Assembly: GCA_021783685.1 (NCBI GenBank)
Contig: JAJXTQ010000117.1
Span: forward strand, 1 to 6,540
From: Pseudomonadota bacterium
Lineage (GTDB): Bacteria > Pseudomonadota > Gammaproteobacteria > UBA5335
DNA length: 6,540 nucleotides
Direction: 5' to 3'
Made by a program: the position numbers and the translations under genes. Below the pieces are notes generated by a model. That model saw only the letters and a list, made by a program, of their open reading frames with translations, ran no database searches and had not been told where the DNA came from. Below are positions 1 through 6,540 of the stretch, piece after piece. Within the stretch, counting starts at the first letter, position 1. Each line of letters starts with the position of its first letter.

Positions 1-5
1 TTCGT

Positions 6-25
6 CTGCTTGATTCGAAAAGCAG
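6..25 (-). other. Short stem-loop downstream of qor
   Basis: CTGCTT (6-11) and AAGCAG (20-25) form a perfect 6-bp stem with an 8-base loop, 42 bases beyond the qor stop on the minus strand. It could mark the end of the ior-qor transcript. There is no T-run in the five bases left before the window edge, so it is not a standard intrinsic terminator on what is visible. The rest of 1-67 has no supported gene. Confidence 0.25.
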
Positions 26-67
26 TGGCTTCCGGCACAGACGTCATCTTCTGGCCCACGGGAACAA

Positions 68-1048
68 TCATCGCTCCATGGAGTTCGGGACGAGCAGGAG
101 CTTGCCGGTGGTCCGGCCGCTTTCCAACGCCTGGTGCGCATGGGTGGCCTCGCTCAAGGGCAGTGTCTGGTGGATCAGGAGCTGCAGTTCGCCGCTGGTG
201 AGCGCGCCGAACACAGCCGCCGCATGCGCGCGCAGCGCGGCAGGCTCGGCGATGAAGTGGAACAGGCTGGGACGGGTGAGGAACAGCGAGCCGGCCGCCA
301 GCCGCGCGGGATCGACCGGCGGCACCGGGCCGCTGGCCTGACCGAACAGTACCAGCATGCCGCGCAGGGCCAAGGCAGCGAGCGAGGCGTCGAAGGTGGC
401 CGCGCCGATGCCGTCGAACACGGCCCGCACGCCTTTCCCCGCCGTCCATTCTCGGCATGCGGCAAGCACATCCTCATGGCTGCGGTCGATCACGCGCTCG
501 GCGCCGGCCGCGCGCGCCAGCGGTATCTTGTCGGCGTGCCCGACCGTGGTGATGACCCGCGCGCCACGGGCCCGAGCCATCTGGATCAACAGCCGGCCCA
601 TGCCGCCCGCACCGGCATGAACCAGCACGGGGTCGCCGGGTGCGAGCGGGCAGGTCTCGGCGGTCAGCACGCGCGCCGTCAGGCCCTGCAGCAGCGCGGC
701 AGCCGCCTGTTCGGCGGTGAGCGCGGCGGGGACCGGCACCAGCCGATCGGCGGCCACGACGATCCGTTCGGCGTAGCTGCCGGGCGCACCCGCCCAGGCC
801 ACCCGATCGCCGATCCGCCAGTCGGCGACGCCGGTACCGAGGGCGCGCACCGTTCCGGCCCCTTCCACGCCCGGCGTGAACGGCAACGGCTGCGGATAGA
901 GGCCGCTGCGGTGGTAACTGTCGATGAAGTTGACGCCGGCCGCTTCGACGTCGATGAGCACCGCGCCGGGCGCCGGCGCCGGATCGGGCAGCGTTTCGAG
1001 GGCGAGGACTTCCGGGCCCCCGGTCTGATGCATGCGAACGGCTTGCAT
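68..1048 (-). CDS. qor: NADPH:quinone oxidoreductase, zinc-independent MDR family (Qor type)
   Basis: This 326-residue protein matches the usual Qor length (about 325). Family knowledge: such enzymes transfer hydride from NADPH to quinones or other activated carbonyl compounds in the cytoplasm. The N-terminal GroES-like domain starts [15 protein letters not shown] and has the typical [11 protein letters not shown] stretch near residues 39-49. The Rossmann nucleotide-binding motif HAGAGGMG lies at residues 144-151, and [13 protein letters not shown] at 211-223 follows the family pattern. The cysteine and histidine zinc ligands of classical alcohol dehydrogenases are missing, which separates it from the zinc enzymes. 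The ATG is well supported: GGAGG lies at 1056-1060, 7 bases upstream. It begins 26 bases after the stop of the molybdenum subunit gene and is probably co-transcribed with it. The true substrate cannot be read from sequence; a general enone or aldehyde reductase role is possible. Confidence 0.92.
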   Translation of the reverse strand: MQAVRMHQTGGPEVLALETLPDPAPAPGAVLIDVEAAGVNFIDSYHRSGLYPQPLPFTPGVEGAGTVRALGTGVADWRIGDRVAWAGAPGSYAERIVVAADRLVPVPAALTAEQAAAALLQGLTARVLTAETCPLAPGDPVLVHAGAGGMGRLLIQMARARGARVITTVGHADKIPLARAAGAERVIDRSHEDVLAACREWTAGKGVRAVFDGIGAATFDASLAALALRGMLVLFGQASGPVPPVDPARLAAGSLFLTRPSLFHFIAEPAALRAHAAAVFGALTSGELQLLIHQTLPLSEATHAHQALESGRTTGKLLLVPNSMER

Positions 1049-1074
1049 GGCGGTGCCTCCGGCGGGGAACGGGC

Positions 1075-3300
1075 TCAGGCCGATTTCAGCAGGGCGGGAT
1101 CGATGGGCAGGCGGCGGATGCGCACGCCGGTGGCGGCGAAGATCGCGTTGCAGACCGCCGGCGCGATCGGCGGCGTGCCCGGTTCACCCACGCCGCCCGG
1201 CGCCTCGCCGCTCGCCACGATGTGGACCTCGACCCGCGGCATCTCGTTCATGCGCAACACCCGGTAGCCGTCGAAGTTGCCTTCGGCCACTCCGCCGTCC
1301 CGGATGGTGATGGCCCCGAACAGCGCCGCGCCGAGGCCATAGGCCATGCCGCCCTCCATCTGGGCGCGCACCGTGAGCGGGTTGACGACCTGGCCGCAGT
1401 CGACCGCGATCACCACGCGCTGGACGCGCACCGCGCCATCCGGCGCGACTGCGACTTCGGCGACCTCGCCGACGATGCTGCCGAAGGATTCGTGCAGCGC
1501 GATGCCGCGCCCCTGCCGCGGCGGCAGCGGCGTGCCCCAGTCGCCGGCCTGAGCCACGCCCTCCAGGACGGCGAGATGGCGGGGATGCCGCGCCAGCAGC
1601 CTGCGCCGGAAGGAGACCGGATCTTCGGCGCGCTGCGCCGCCAGCTCGTCGATGAAGCTCTCCACCGCAAAGGCGCTGTGGGAATGGCCCACCGAGCGCC
1701 AGAAGCCGAGCGGCACCGCGTAGGGACGCAAGGTCGCGAACTCGACCCGCAGATTGGGGATGGCGTAGGGATTCTCGCGCGCGCCTTCGAAACCCACGAA
1801 ATCGGGGATCATGCCGGTGGCCAGCGCCACCCCCCGGGCCACCGTGTTCTTGACCAGGCGCGGCGCGCGATTGGGCAGCGCGGCAGGCGTCAGGTCGGGA
1901 GCGGCCTGGGCGATGATCGAGGGTCCCGCCACGCGGTGCTGCCAGGCGAGGGGCTCGCCATTCCCGTCCAGGCCGGCGGTGAGGTGATGGAGCACGGGCG
2001 GGCGGTAGAAATCGTGCCGGGTATCGTCCTCGCGCGTCCAGATCACCTTGACGGGGTGCGGGGTCTCGAGCGCGCAGGCCACCGCCTCGGCGATGAAGTC
2101 GTTGGCCACGCGGCGGCCGAACCCGCCGCCCAGATGCGTGGTGTGCACCGTGACGTCGGCCACGGTCAGACCGGTCAGCGCCGCGGCCGTATCCCGCGCG
2201 CCGCCCTGGTTCTGCGTCGGCGCCCAGACCTCGCAGCGGCCGTCATGCACCCAGGCGGTGGCGTTCATCGGCTCCATGGTGGCATGCGCCAGCAGCGGCA
2301 CCTCGTAGTGCGCCTCCAGCGTTTGCGGCGCCTGCGCCAGCACCTCCAGCGGATCGCCATCCTGGCGGACGCGCAGGCCGGGCCGGGCCACGAGTGCGCG
2401 CAGCGCAGCGCTGACCTCGTGGCTGTCGGCGGCCGGAACAGGCGGCGGCGCCCACTGGATGACCAGAGCGTCGCGACCCGTGCGCGCGGCCCAGTAGCCA
2501 TCGGCCAGCACCGCGACCCCGGCGGGAATGGCGAATACCGCCCGGACGCCGGGCACCGCCTGCGCGGCGGTGGCGTCGAAGTGTTGCAGACGCGCGCCGA
2601 AGGCCGGCGGGCGGGCGATGCAGGCGATGAGCAGATCCGGCAAGTGGACGTCCATGCCGAACCCGGCGCGGCCGGTGACCTTCTCCCGCGCATCGAGCCT
2701 CGGCTGGTCGCGGCCGATGAGGCGGAACCGATCCGGCGCCTTCAGGGCGACCTTGCGCGGCATGGGCTGGCGCGCGGCGTCCGCGGCGAGTTCGCCATAG
2801 CGGGCCTGACGTCCGCTGGCGTCGTGGTGGATCGCGCCGGCCTCGGCGCGGCATTCGGTGGCCGGCACCTGCCAGCGCACGGCGGCGGCGGCGCGCAGCA
2901 TCTCCCGCGCCGTGGCGCCGGCCTGCCGCAGCGGCTCCCAGGAGGTCATGACGGAGGTGCTGCCACCGGTCGCCTGGATGAACATCGCGGGGTTGTCATA
3001 GGCGCGATCGGCGGGGGCAAAGGCCACCGTGACCGCGGCGAGATCGACTTCCAGTTCCTCGGCGATCAGCATGGGCAGCGCCGTCAGCACGCCCTGCCCC
3101 ATTTCCGAGCGCCCCACCAGCAGGGTGACCGTGTCGTCCGGGTCGATGCGGATCCACGCATTCGGCGCGAAGCGGCCCTGAGCGTCGACGGCGGATTCCG
3201 GACCGCAGCCGGTCAGTTGCAGGCCCAGCACCAGCGCGCCGCCGGTCGCGGCCGTGAGCTGCAGGAAATGGCGACGGTCGAGATCGATCGACGCGCTCAT
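1075..3300 (-). CDS. iorB: Molybdopterin-binding subunit of a xanthine dehydrogenase-family oxidoreductase (IorB-like), Tat-exported
   Basis: The 741-residue large subunit of a molybdenum hydroxylase inserts water-derived oxygen into an aldehyde or N-heterocycle and passes electrons to the [2Fe-2S] partner encoded just upstream. The N-terminus has a twin-arginine motif (DRRHFLQL, Arg9-Arg10), a hydrophobic stretch and a lipobox-like LTGC at residues 29-32, so it is likely exported folded by Tat and perhaps lipid-anchored. Family motifs seen are MGQG at 67-70, HATMEPMNA at 339-347, GGGFGRR at 391-397 (cofactor binding), GFWRSVGHS at 532-540, QMEGG at 647-651, and [10 protein letters not shown] at 702-711, where Glu706 is the expected catalytic base. 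No frameshift is visible. GAGGA at 3308-3312 sits 7 bases before the ATG, inside the end of the preceding gene. Its closest named relative by architecture is isoquinoline 1-oxidoreductase beta; membrane aldehyde dehydrogenase large subunits are similar, so the substrate is open. Confidence 0.93.
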   Translation of the reverse strand: MSASIDLDRRHFLQLTAATGGALVLGLQLTGCGPESAVDAQGRFAPNAWIRIDPDDTVTLLVGRSEMGQGVLTALPMLIAEELEVDLAAVTVAFAPADRAYDNPAMFIQATGGSTSVMTSWEPLRQAGATAREMLRAAAAVRWQVPATECRAEAGAIHHDASGRQARYGELAADAARQPMPRKVALKAPDRFRLIGRDQPRLDAREKVTGRAGFGMDVHLPDLLIACIARPPAFGARLQHFDATAAQAVPGVRAVFAIPAGVAVLADGYWAARTGRDALVIQWAPPPVPAADSHEVSAALRALVARPGLRVRQDGDPLEVLAQAPQTLEAHYEVPLLAHATMEPMNATAWVHDGRCEVWAPTQNQGGARDTAAALTGLTVADVTVHTTHLGGGFGRRVANDFIAEAVACALETPHPVKVIWTREDDTRHDFYRPPVLHHLTAGLDGNGEPLAWQHRVAGPSIIAQAAPDLTPAALPNRAPRLVKNTVARGVALATGMIPDFVGFEGARENPYAIPNLRVEFATLRPYAVPLGFWRSVGHSHSAFAVESFIDELAAQRAEDPVSFRRRLLARHPRHLAVLEGVAQAGDWGTPLPPRQGRGIALHESFGSIVGEVAEVAVAPDGAVRVQRVVIAVDCGQVVNPLTVRAQMEGGMAYGLGAALFGAITIRDGGVAEGNFDGYRVLRMNEMPRVEVHIVASGEAPGGVGEPGTPPIAPAVCNAIFAATGVRIRRLPIDPALLKSA

Positions 3301-3303
3301 GGA

Positions 3304-3765
3304 TCATTCCTCACGCATCGAGACCGCAGCCCGCCGGATGGCTTGCCGGATGCGAGGGTAGGTGCCGCAGCGGCAGATATTGCCGGACATGGCCTGATCG
3401 ATCTCGGCATCGCTGGGATCCGGGTTGCCGGCGAGCAGGGCCACCGCCGACATGATCTGACCCGATTGGCAATAGCCGCATTGGGGCACGTCCATCTCCA
3501 GCCAGACGCGCTGGACAGGGTGCAAATCGGCGCCGGCCAGCCCCTCGATGGTCGTTACCTTTTGTCCTGCGATCGCCGCGAGCGGTGTGACGCAGGAACG
3601 GATGGGCATGCCGTTTAGATGGACGGTACATGCGCCGCACAGGGCCATGCCGCAGCCGAACTTGGTCCCCGTCAGCCCCAGATTTTCACGCAGCGCCCAG
3701 AGCAGCGGCATTTGGGCATCCGCGGCGATCTCGATAGGTTTGCCGTTGAGTTCAAAGGCGATCAT
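3304..3765 (-). CDS. iorA: [2Fe-2S] iron-sulfur subunit of molybdenum hydroxylase (IorA-like)
   Basis: This 153-residue electron-transfer subunit matches the usual family length (about 150-160). The N-terminal plant-ferredoxin-type domain begins [13 protein letters not shown] and carries Cys38, Cys43, Cys46 and Cys58 for the first [2Fe-2S] cluster. The C-terminal helical domain carries Cys96, Cys99 ([10 protein letters not shown]) and Cys131, Cys133 ([12 protein letters not shown]) for the second cluster, which sits next to the molybdenum cofactor in this family. All eight ligands are present. It has no signal peptide, so I infer that it crosses the membrane bound to the Tat-signal-bearing large subunit. 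The chosen ATG fits the conserved family N-terminus, but no good Shine-Dalgarno sequence precedes it. It is the first gene of the minus-strand operon; its stop codon is 3 bases before the start of the large subunit gene. Confidence 0.94.
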   Translation of the reverse strand: MIAFELNGKPIEIAADAQMPLLWALRENLGLTGTKFGCGMALCGACTVHLNGMPIRSCVTPLAAIAGQKVTTIEGLAGADLHPVQRVWLEMDVPQCGYCQSGQIMSAVALLAGNPDPSDAEIDQAMSGNICRCGTYPRIRQAIRRAAVSMREE

Positions 3766-3864
3766 GGCGGACCGGTGGTGGGCAGGAGATCCGATACACT
3801 GCTAAAGTAGCACAGATAAAAGGAAAGCCGCAGGACGGTGCGTCGCACGGAGGCGGCGCTGCAC
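3766..3864. promoter_or_regulatory. Divergent intergenic region with inverted repeat TGCTA-AAG-TAGCA
   Basis: This gap separates the divergently transcribed iorA-like operon and the diguanylate cyclase gene, so it should hold the promoters of both. It is locally richer in A and T (about 3790-3826) than its surroundings. A perfect 5-bp inverted repeat with a 3-base spacer lies at 3800-3812 and could be a small operator. Reading toward iorA, a poor sigma-70-like pair (TTTATC, 16 bases, TGTATC) can be proposed. I see no convincing -35/-10 pair toward the cyclase. The divergent layout is solid; the promoter and operator assignments are guesses. Confidence 0.4.
3849..3853 (+). promoter_or_regulatory. 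Shine-Dalgarno GGAGG that favours the ATG start of the cyclase gene
   Basis: GGAGG lies 11 bases before ATG 3865. The reading frame is also open from a GTG at 3838, with AGGA only 2 bases before it, which is too close. The longer product would add nine residues before the first methionine, none of them needed for the first membrane helix. I therefore prefer the ATG, although the spacing is slightly long. Confidence 0.5.
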
Positions 3865-5007
3865 ATGACCAACATCGATCTTCTGGCCCAAAAAGCCCAA
3901 CGCTTGCGGCTCCAGCGATTCTCGCTGGCGGCGGTCTCCTACATCATCGGCGGCATGATGCTGCTGGCGGTGAGCATGCTGGGCAGCGACCACATCCCCC
4001 TGACACCGACTGTCGCATCCGTCTTCATGGCTTTGGTGGTCATCGCCAACGCGGGCTTTTACCTGCTGTTCCGCAGCGGTTTCAACCAACGCTTTGCCGA
4101 CCCCAGCCTGACCATCCCGCAGATGGCCATCGGCATTCTGCTGATCACGTTCCTGATCTATTTCGCCGGATCCTACCGGGGCCTGTTGTCCATTTTCTAC
4201 CTCGCCGTCATGACCTTCGGCCTGTTCCACCTCAATACCCGGCAACTGCTGGGACTGAGTGCATTCACCCTGGCGTCCTTTGCGTTCATGGCGGTACTGC
4301 TCAAGCTCAACCATCCTGACGCCGCGTCCTTCATGGACCTGTTCGCCCAATTGGCGGTCATCGGCGGCTTGCTGCCCTGGTTCGCCGTGCTGGGCGGACA
4401 CATCAGCACGCTGCGGCGGCGCCTGGTCGAGGGCAACCGACGCCTGGAGCAGGCGCTGGCGCAGATCCGGGAGATCGCCATTCGCGACGATCTCACCGGC
4501 GCCTTCAACCGGCGGCACCTGATGGATCTGATCATGCACCAGAAGGCGGTGGCCGACCGCGGCAGCTACCGGTTCAGCCTGTGCATGCTCGATCTGGACT
4601 ACTTCAAGCGCATCAACGACGAGCACGGTCATCTGGCCGGCGATCGCGCCCTGCGAGCGGTTGCCGAAATCCTCGCCCAGCAGGTGCGCGTGGGCGACAT
4701 CATCGGCCGGTTCGGCGGCGAGGAATTCCTGATCCTTTTGAGCGAGACCCCCTTGCAAGCCGCCGCGGAGACGGCAGAGCGTCTGCGCCAGCAGATCGAA
4801 CAACAAGCCGTGGCAACGGCGCCGGAAGGCGTTGCGGTCACGGCCTCGATCGGGGTCACGGAGTATCTGGCCGGCGAACCCATCGAAGCCGCCCTCTCGC
4901 GTGCCGATCGGGCGCTCTATCGGGCCAAGGCGGCCGGCCGCAACTGCGTGCGGGTGGAAATGCCGCCCGACCGCGATCCGACCCGCCGGATGATCGGTGC
5001 GGTGTGA
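3865..5007 (+). CDS. Membrane-bound diguanylate cyclase (six predicted TM helices plus GGDEF domain)
   Basis: This 380-residue inner-membrane protein is predicted to make cyclic di-GMP from two GTP. Six hydrophobic segments are visible at about residues 19-40, 48-69, 86-103, 106-123, 128-148 and 157-180, forming a membrane sensor of a type I cannot name. A charged, probably coiled-coil linker (about 182-205) leads into the GGDEF domain at DDLTGAFNRRHL (208-219). Catalytic features are intact: MLDLDYFKRIND at 241-252, with Asp243 as the expected metal ligand, and GGEEF at 284-288. The inhibitory site RxxD is present as RVGD (275-278), exactly five residues before GGEEF, so product inhibition is expected. 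ASIGVTEY (327-334) and the ADRALYRAKAAGRN helix (347-360) close the domain. No EAL domain is attached. The gene is apparently monocistronic and divergent from the molybdenum enzyme operon; no functional link follows from that alone. Confidence 0.93.
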   Translation: MTNIDLLAQKAQRLRLQRFSLAAVSYIIGGMMLLAVSMLGSDHIPLTPTVASVFMALVVIANAGFYLLFRSGFNQRFADPSLTIPQMAIGILLITFLIYFAGSYRGLLSIFYLAVMTFGLFHLNTRQLLGLSAFTLASFAFMAVLLKLNHPDAASFMDLFAQLAVIGGLLPWFAVLGGHISTLRRRLVEGNRRLEQALAQIREIAIRDDLTGAFNRRHLMDLIMHQKAVADRGSYRFSLCMLDLDYFKRINDEHGHLAGDRALRAVAEILAQQVRVGDIIGRFGGEEFLILLSETPLQAAAETAERLRQQIEQQAVATAPEGVAVTASIGVTEYLAGEPIEAALSRADRALYRAKAAGRNCVRVEMPPDRDPTRRMIGAV

Positions 5008-5247
5008 CGCACGACGCACGCGGGCGCCACAGCGGCGGCCGTCACCCCGGACCGTCGCCCACGCAATGCCGAATCACGTCCTGAGCCGCGGGGCGGCACG
5101 GACCCCGGTGCGCCATCCCGCCACGACCGGCCCCGCCCAGCAAACCCGCAGCGCAATGGCCGACGGCGCGCCGGCGATGCGCCGCAATCGCGCCATGAAC
5201 ACGGCTCGATGCGGGTCCAGGAACGGGGCCCGCCCCGGGCGGGGATC
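5008..5247. other. Intergenic region of about 240 bases with no supported gene
   Basis: Between the cyclase stop and the small plus-strand gene I find no convincing coding sequence. The frames that stay open on both strands give arginine-, alanine- and proline-rich translations typical of GC-rich non-coding DNA. Short inverted repeats occur, such as CGGCG-ATG-CGCCG at 5172-5184 and GTGACG/CGTCAC at 5004-5009 and 5040-5045. None is followed by a T-run, so no intrinsic terminator for the cyclase gene can be claimed. The region may contain the promoter of the small downstream gene, but I see no clear -35/-10 pair. Confidence 0.6.
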
Positions 5248-5535
5248 ATGACCCCCACCGATCAACAGGACATCCCGCGCGAGTGGCACACGCTGCGCGA
5301 GATCGACGAAGGGCTCGGCCTGGCCAAAGGCAGCGCCTTTCGGGCCTTCAAGTCCTTGGCGCTACGCGAGGACTCGGATTTTCGCGTGCTGCATCCGGAC
5401 CGCGATCCCGCCGTATTTCAGGCGCTGCGCAGCGCCGGCCGGATCTATGCGGGGACCCAGCGCGCCATCCTGCTCTGCGACACCGCGCGCGCGCAGGTGG
5501 AGGCGATCCTGAGGGGCGGGGCGGCGAGTTCATGA
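5248..5535 (+). CDS. Small protein of unknown function with a helix-turn-helix-like segment
   Basis: I do not recognise a named family. The 95-residue product is soluble, with no signal peptide or membrane segment. Residues 15-37, beginning TLREIDEGLGLAKGSAF and ending RAFKSL, read as two short helices around a Gly-Leu turn, the layout of a helix-turn-helix or winged-helix DNA-binding unit. The rest (EDSDFRVLHPDRDP, then a mixed helical C-terminus) could form a small wing or dimer surface. Composition looks like a real protein: acidic and basic residues are balanced, unlike the arginine/proline-rich shadow frames nearby. The frame also opens at ATG 5209, but those 13 extra residues look non-coding; I prefer ATG 5248 although only a GGGG tract at 5241-5244 precedes it. 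It converges on ureF with a 32-base gap. A DNA-binding role is inference only. Confidence 0.65.
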   Translation: MTPTDQQDIPREWHTLREIDEGLGLAKGSAFRAFKSLALREDSDFRVLHPDRDPAVFQALRSAGRIYAGTQRAILLCDTARAQVEAILRGGAASS

Positions 5536-5567
5536 CCGGCGGCATCCCCTCCGGCCATCGGACACGC

Positions 5568-6263
5568 TCACGAGCGGAACAGGCGGCTGTGCTGGGTTTC
5601 GTGGTGCGCACTGGCCAATGCCAGTCCTGAGAGGCTCACCCCGAGATCGGCATCCGACAAGGCCAGGCCGCTACGCAAGCCGTTTCGAATGGGCTCGTGC
5701 AGGCAGCCGAGCAGACGCTGCGCCCCCGTCTGGCCCAGGACGCCGAGCTTGATCAGCGCCGCGGCCTGATTCTCGCAATAGGCCCAGAGGTAGCCCAGAG
5801 CGGCGGTGCGCGCCGGCAGCGCGAGGTGCACGGCGGCGAGCGCGAAGGCCGCGGCATAGCTGAGCGGCGCTCGGCCGTGATGGCCCAGCCAGTCGACCAT
5901 CACCGGCGCTTCCAGACTGGTCAGCAGGCGCCCCAGCGCGGCGCCGATGTGGCTGTCCTCCTCCCACAGCTCGCGCGTCTCGCGACAAGCGAGGAGCCAG
6001 CGGTTCCAAGCCCCGGCGTGGTCGAATTCGCGCGTGACGAGACATTCGTGCACGCGCAGCAGCACGGGCACCTCCAGGCGCGCCAGCCCGTGGGTCACCA
6101 CGCCGTCGACCCAATGCACAGCGTCGGTTTCCGCCGTGATCCAACCCTTGTCGACGGCCGCTTCGAGCCCCTGCGACCAGGCAAACGCACCGACGGGCAA
6201 GCTGGGACTCGTCAGTTGCAGCAGACCCAGCAGCCCCGCCTCGTCCAGACGGTCGGCCGTCAT
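5568..6263 (-). CDS. ureF: Urease accessory protein UreF
   Basis: The 231-residue urease maturation factor matches the family length (about 220-240). Family knowledge: UreF joins UreD/UreH and the GTPase UreG on apo-urease and controls GTP-dependent nickel insertion in the cytoplasm. Visible signatures are [19 protein letters not shown] at 14-32, RETREL followed by acidic residues at 94-103, a C-terminal helix pair around [16 protein letters not shown] (158-173), [10 protein letters not shown] at 176-185, and the conserved tail [15 protein letters not shown] (217-231). The tail is the part that contacts UreG in known complexes. The start ATG overlaps the ureE stop as ATGA at 6260-6263 with no strong Shine-Dalgarno, so translational coupling is likely. 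No ureG follows; a convergent unrelated gene lies 32 bases beyond the stop. Confidence 0.95.
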   Translation of the reverse strand: MTADRLDEAGLLGLLQLTSPSLPVGAFAWSQGLEAAVDKGWITAETDAVHWVDGVVTHGLARLEVPVLLRVHECLVTREFDHAGAWNRWLLACRETRELWEEDSHIGAALGRLLTSLEAPVMVDWLGHHGRAPLSYAAAFALAAVHLALPARTAALGYLWAYCENQAAALIKLGVLGQTGAQRLLGCLHEPIRNGLRSGLALSDADLGVSLSGLALASAHHETQHSRLFRS

Positions 6264-6540
6264 GCGGCGCCGTGATGGGTATGGGCATGACCGTGACCAC
6301 CAGTCGCGTAAGCGCCGGATTCGGGCTCGAAAGGCGCCTGCTCGCAGCGCACGGTCAGGCCCAATCCCTCGACCATCGCATCCAGGACATGGTCATGGCG
6401 ATAGCGCAGGCTGTCGGTATCGATCTGCAGCGGGACATGCCGATTCCCCAGGTGATAGGCGGCGCGCACGAGCAGATGGCGATCGGCGGTGCATGCCACG
6501 GAAACCGTTTCCGGCGCCGCACGCACGCGGACGATCATCC
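6260..6540 (-). CDS. ureE: Urease accessory protein UreE, partial (N-terminus outside the window)
   Basis: Family knowledge: UreE is the cytoplasmic nickel metallochaperone that delivers Ni(II) for urease activation. About 92 C-terminal residues are visible; full-length UreE is usually about 150-200, so the peptide-binding N-terminal domain is cut off by the window edge. The methionine encoded at 6536-6538 is internal, not the start, because the VRVRAAPE that follows is mid-protein in this family. The metal-binding domain shows [13 protein letters not shown] and [18 protein letters not shown], including the conserved histidine of the DHVLD motif that binds nickel at the dimer interface. The end is a short histidine-rich tail, GHGHAHTHH, with five histidines, much shorter than the tail of Klebsiella UreE. 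The stop overlaps the ureF start by four bases, so the two are surely one operon; ureABC are expected upstream, outside the window. Confidence 0.93.
   Translation of the reverse strand, partial: MIVRVRAAPETVSVACTADRHLLVRAAYHLGNRHVPLQIDTDSLRYRHDHVLDAMVEGLGLTVRCEQAPFEPESGAYATGGHGHAHTHHGAA

Noticed and set aside
134..1267. A 377-codon plus-strand open frame opposite qor
   Set aside because: It is the shadow of a well-supported gene, with Arg/Gly/His-rich composition and no recognisable motif.
1222..3618. A 798-codon plus-strand open frame opposite the molybdenum subunit and iron-sulfur subunit genes
   Set aside because: It lies entirely antisense to two genes with clear family motifs, and its translation is histidine-, arginine- and glycine-rich with no domain. 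Long antisense frames are expected in GC-rich codon-biased DNA.
3802..5019. A 405-codon minus-strand open frame opposite the cyclase gene
   Set aside because: The plus strand encodes all GGDEF motifs and six coherent membrane helices; the antisense product is Gln/His/Asp-rich low-complexity sequence.
5229..5243. Hairpin CCCGCC-CCG-GGCGGG just before ATG 5248 as a translational switch or terminator
   Set aside because: The stem is only 6 bp in a GC-rich setting where such repeats are common, and no T-run follows. It could hinder ribosome binding, but nothing further supports regulation.
4997..5289. Possible small genes on either strand between the cyclase and the small HTH-like gene
   Set aside because: The translations are Arg/Ala/Pro-rich with no motif, no good ribosome binding site and mutual overlap, so they look like chance open frames.
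5536..5567. Bidirectional terminator between the small gene and ureF
   Set aside because: The only pairing found (CCGGCGG with CCTCCGG) contains a mismatch and lacks flanking T-runs on either strand.

Overview
The window is GC-rich DNA, densely coded, from a bacterium that is probably a high-GC proteobacterium (Gamma- or Betaproteobacteria). That placement rests on base composition, the iorAB-type dehydrogenase, the ureE-ureF gene order and the GGDEF protein; nothing here fixes the genus. I see seven genes in three blocks, and no rRNA, tRNA, insertion sequence, CRISPR array or phage gene.

Block 1 (about 68-3765, minus strand) looks like a three-gene operon, read from high to low coordinates. 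It holds a small [2Fe-2S] subunit (iorA-like), then a large molybdenum-cofactor subunit with a Tat-type signal and lipobox (iorB-like), then a zinc-free NADPH:quinone oxidoreductase of the Qor type. The gaps are only 3 and 26 bases. The first two genes make a periplasm-facing molybdenum hydroxylase of the xanthine dehydrogenase/isoquinoline 1-oxidoreductase family, acting on an unidentified aldehyde or N-heterocycle. The cytochrome c subunit and the XdhC-type maturation factor that often accompany such enzymes are not in the window.

Block 2 (3865-5007, plus strand) is transcribed divergently from the operon across a gap of about 100 bases that carries a short inverted repeat. It encodes a diguanylate cyclase with six predicted membrane helices, an intact GGEEF active site and an intact RxxD inhibitory site. 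A non-coding stretch of about 240 bases follows.

Block 3 (5248-6540) contains a small plus-strand gene of unknown function with a helix-turn-helix-like segment. It converges on the end of a minus-strand urease maturation pair, ureE (its beginning lies outside the window) and ureF, joined by an ATGA overlap. ureG, which usually follows ureF, is not there; the small gene occupies that place in the opposite orientation. Nothing in the window amounts to a clearly new system. The items most worth checking are the small unknown gene, the interrupted urease cluster, the qor gene coupled to the molybdenum enzyme, and the membrane sensor part of the cyclase.
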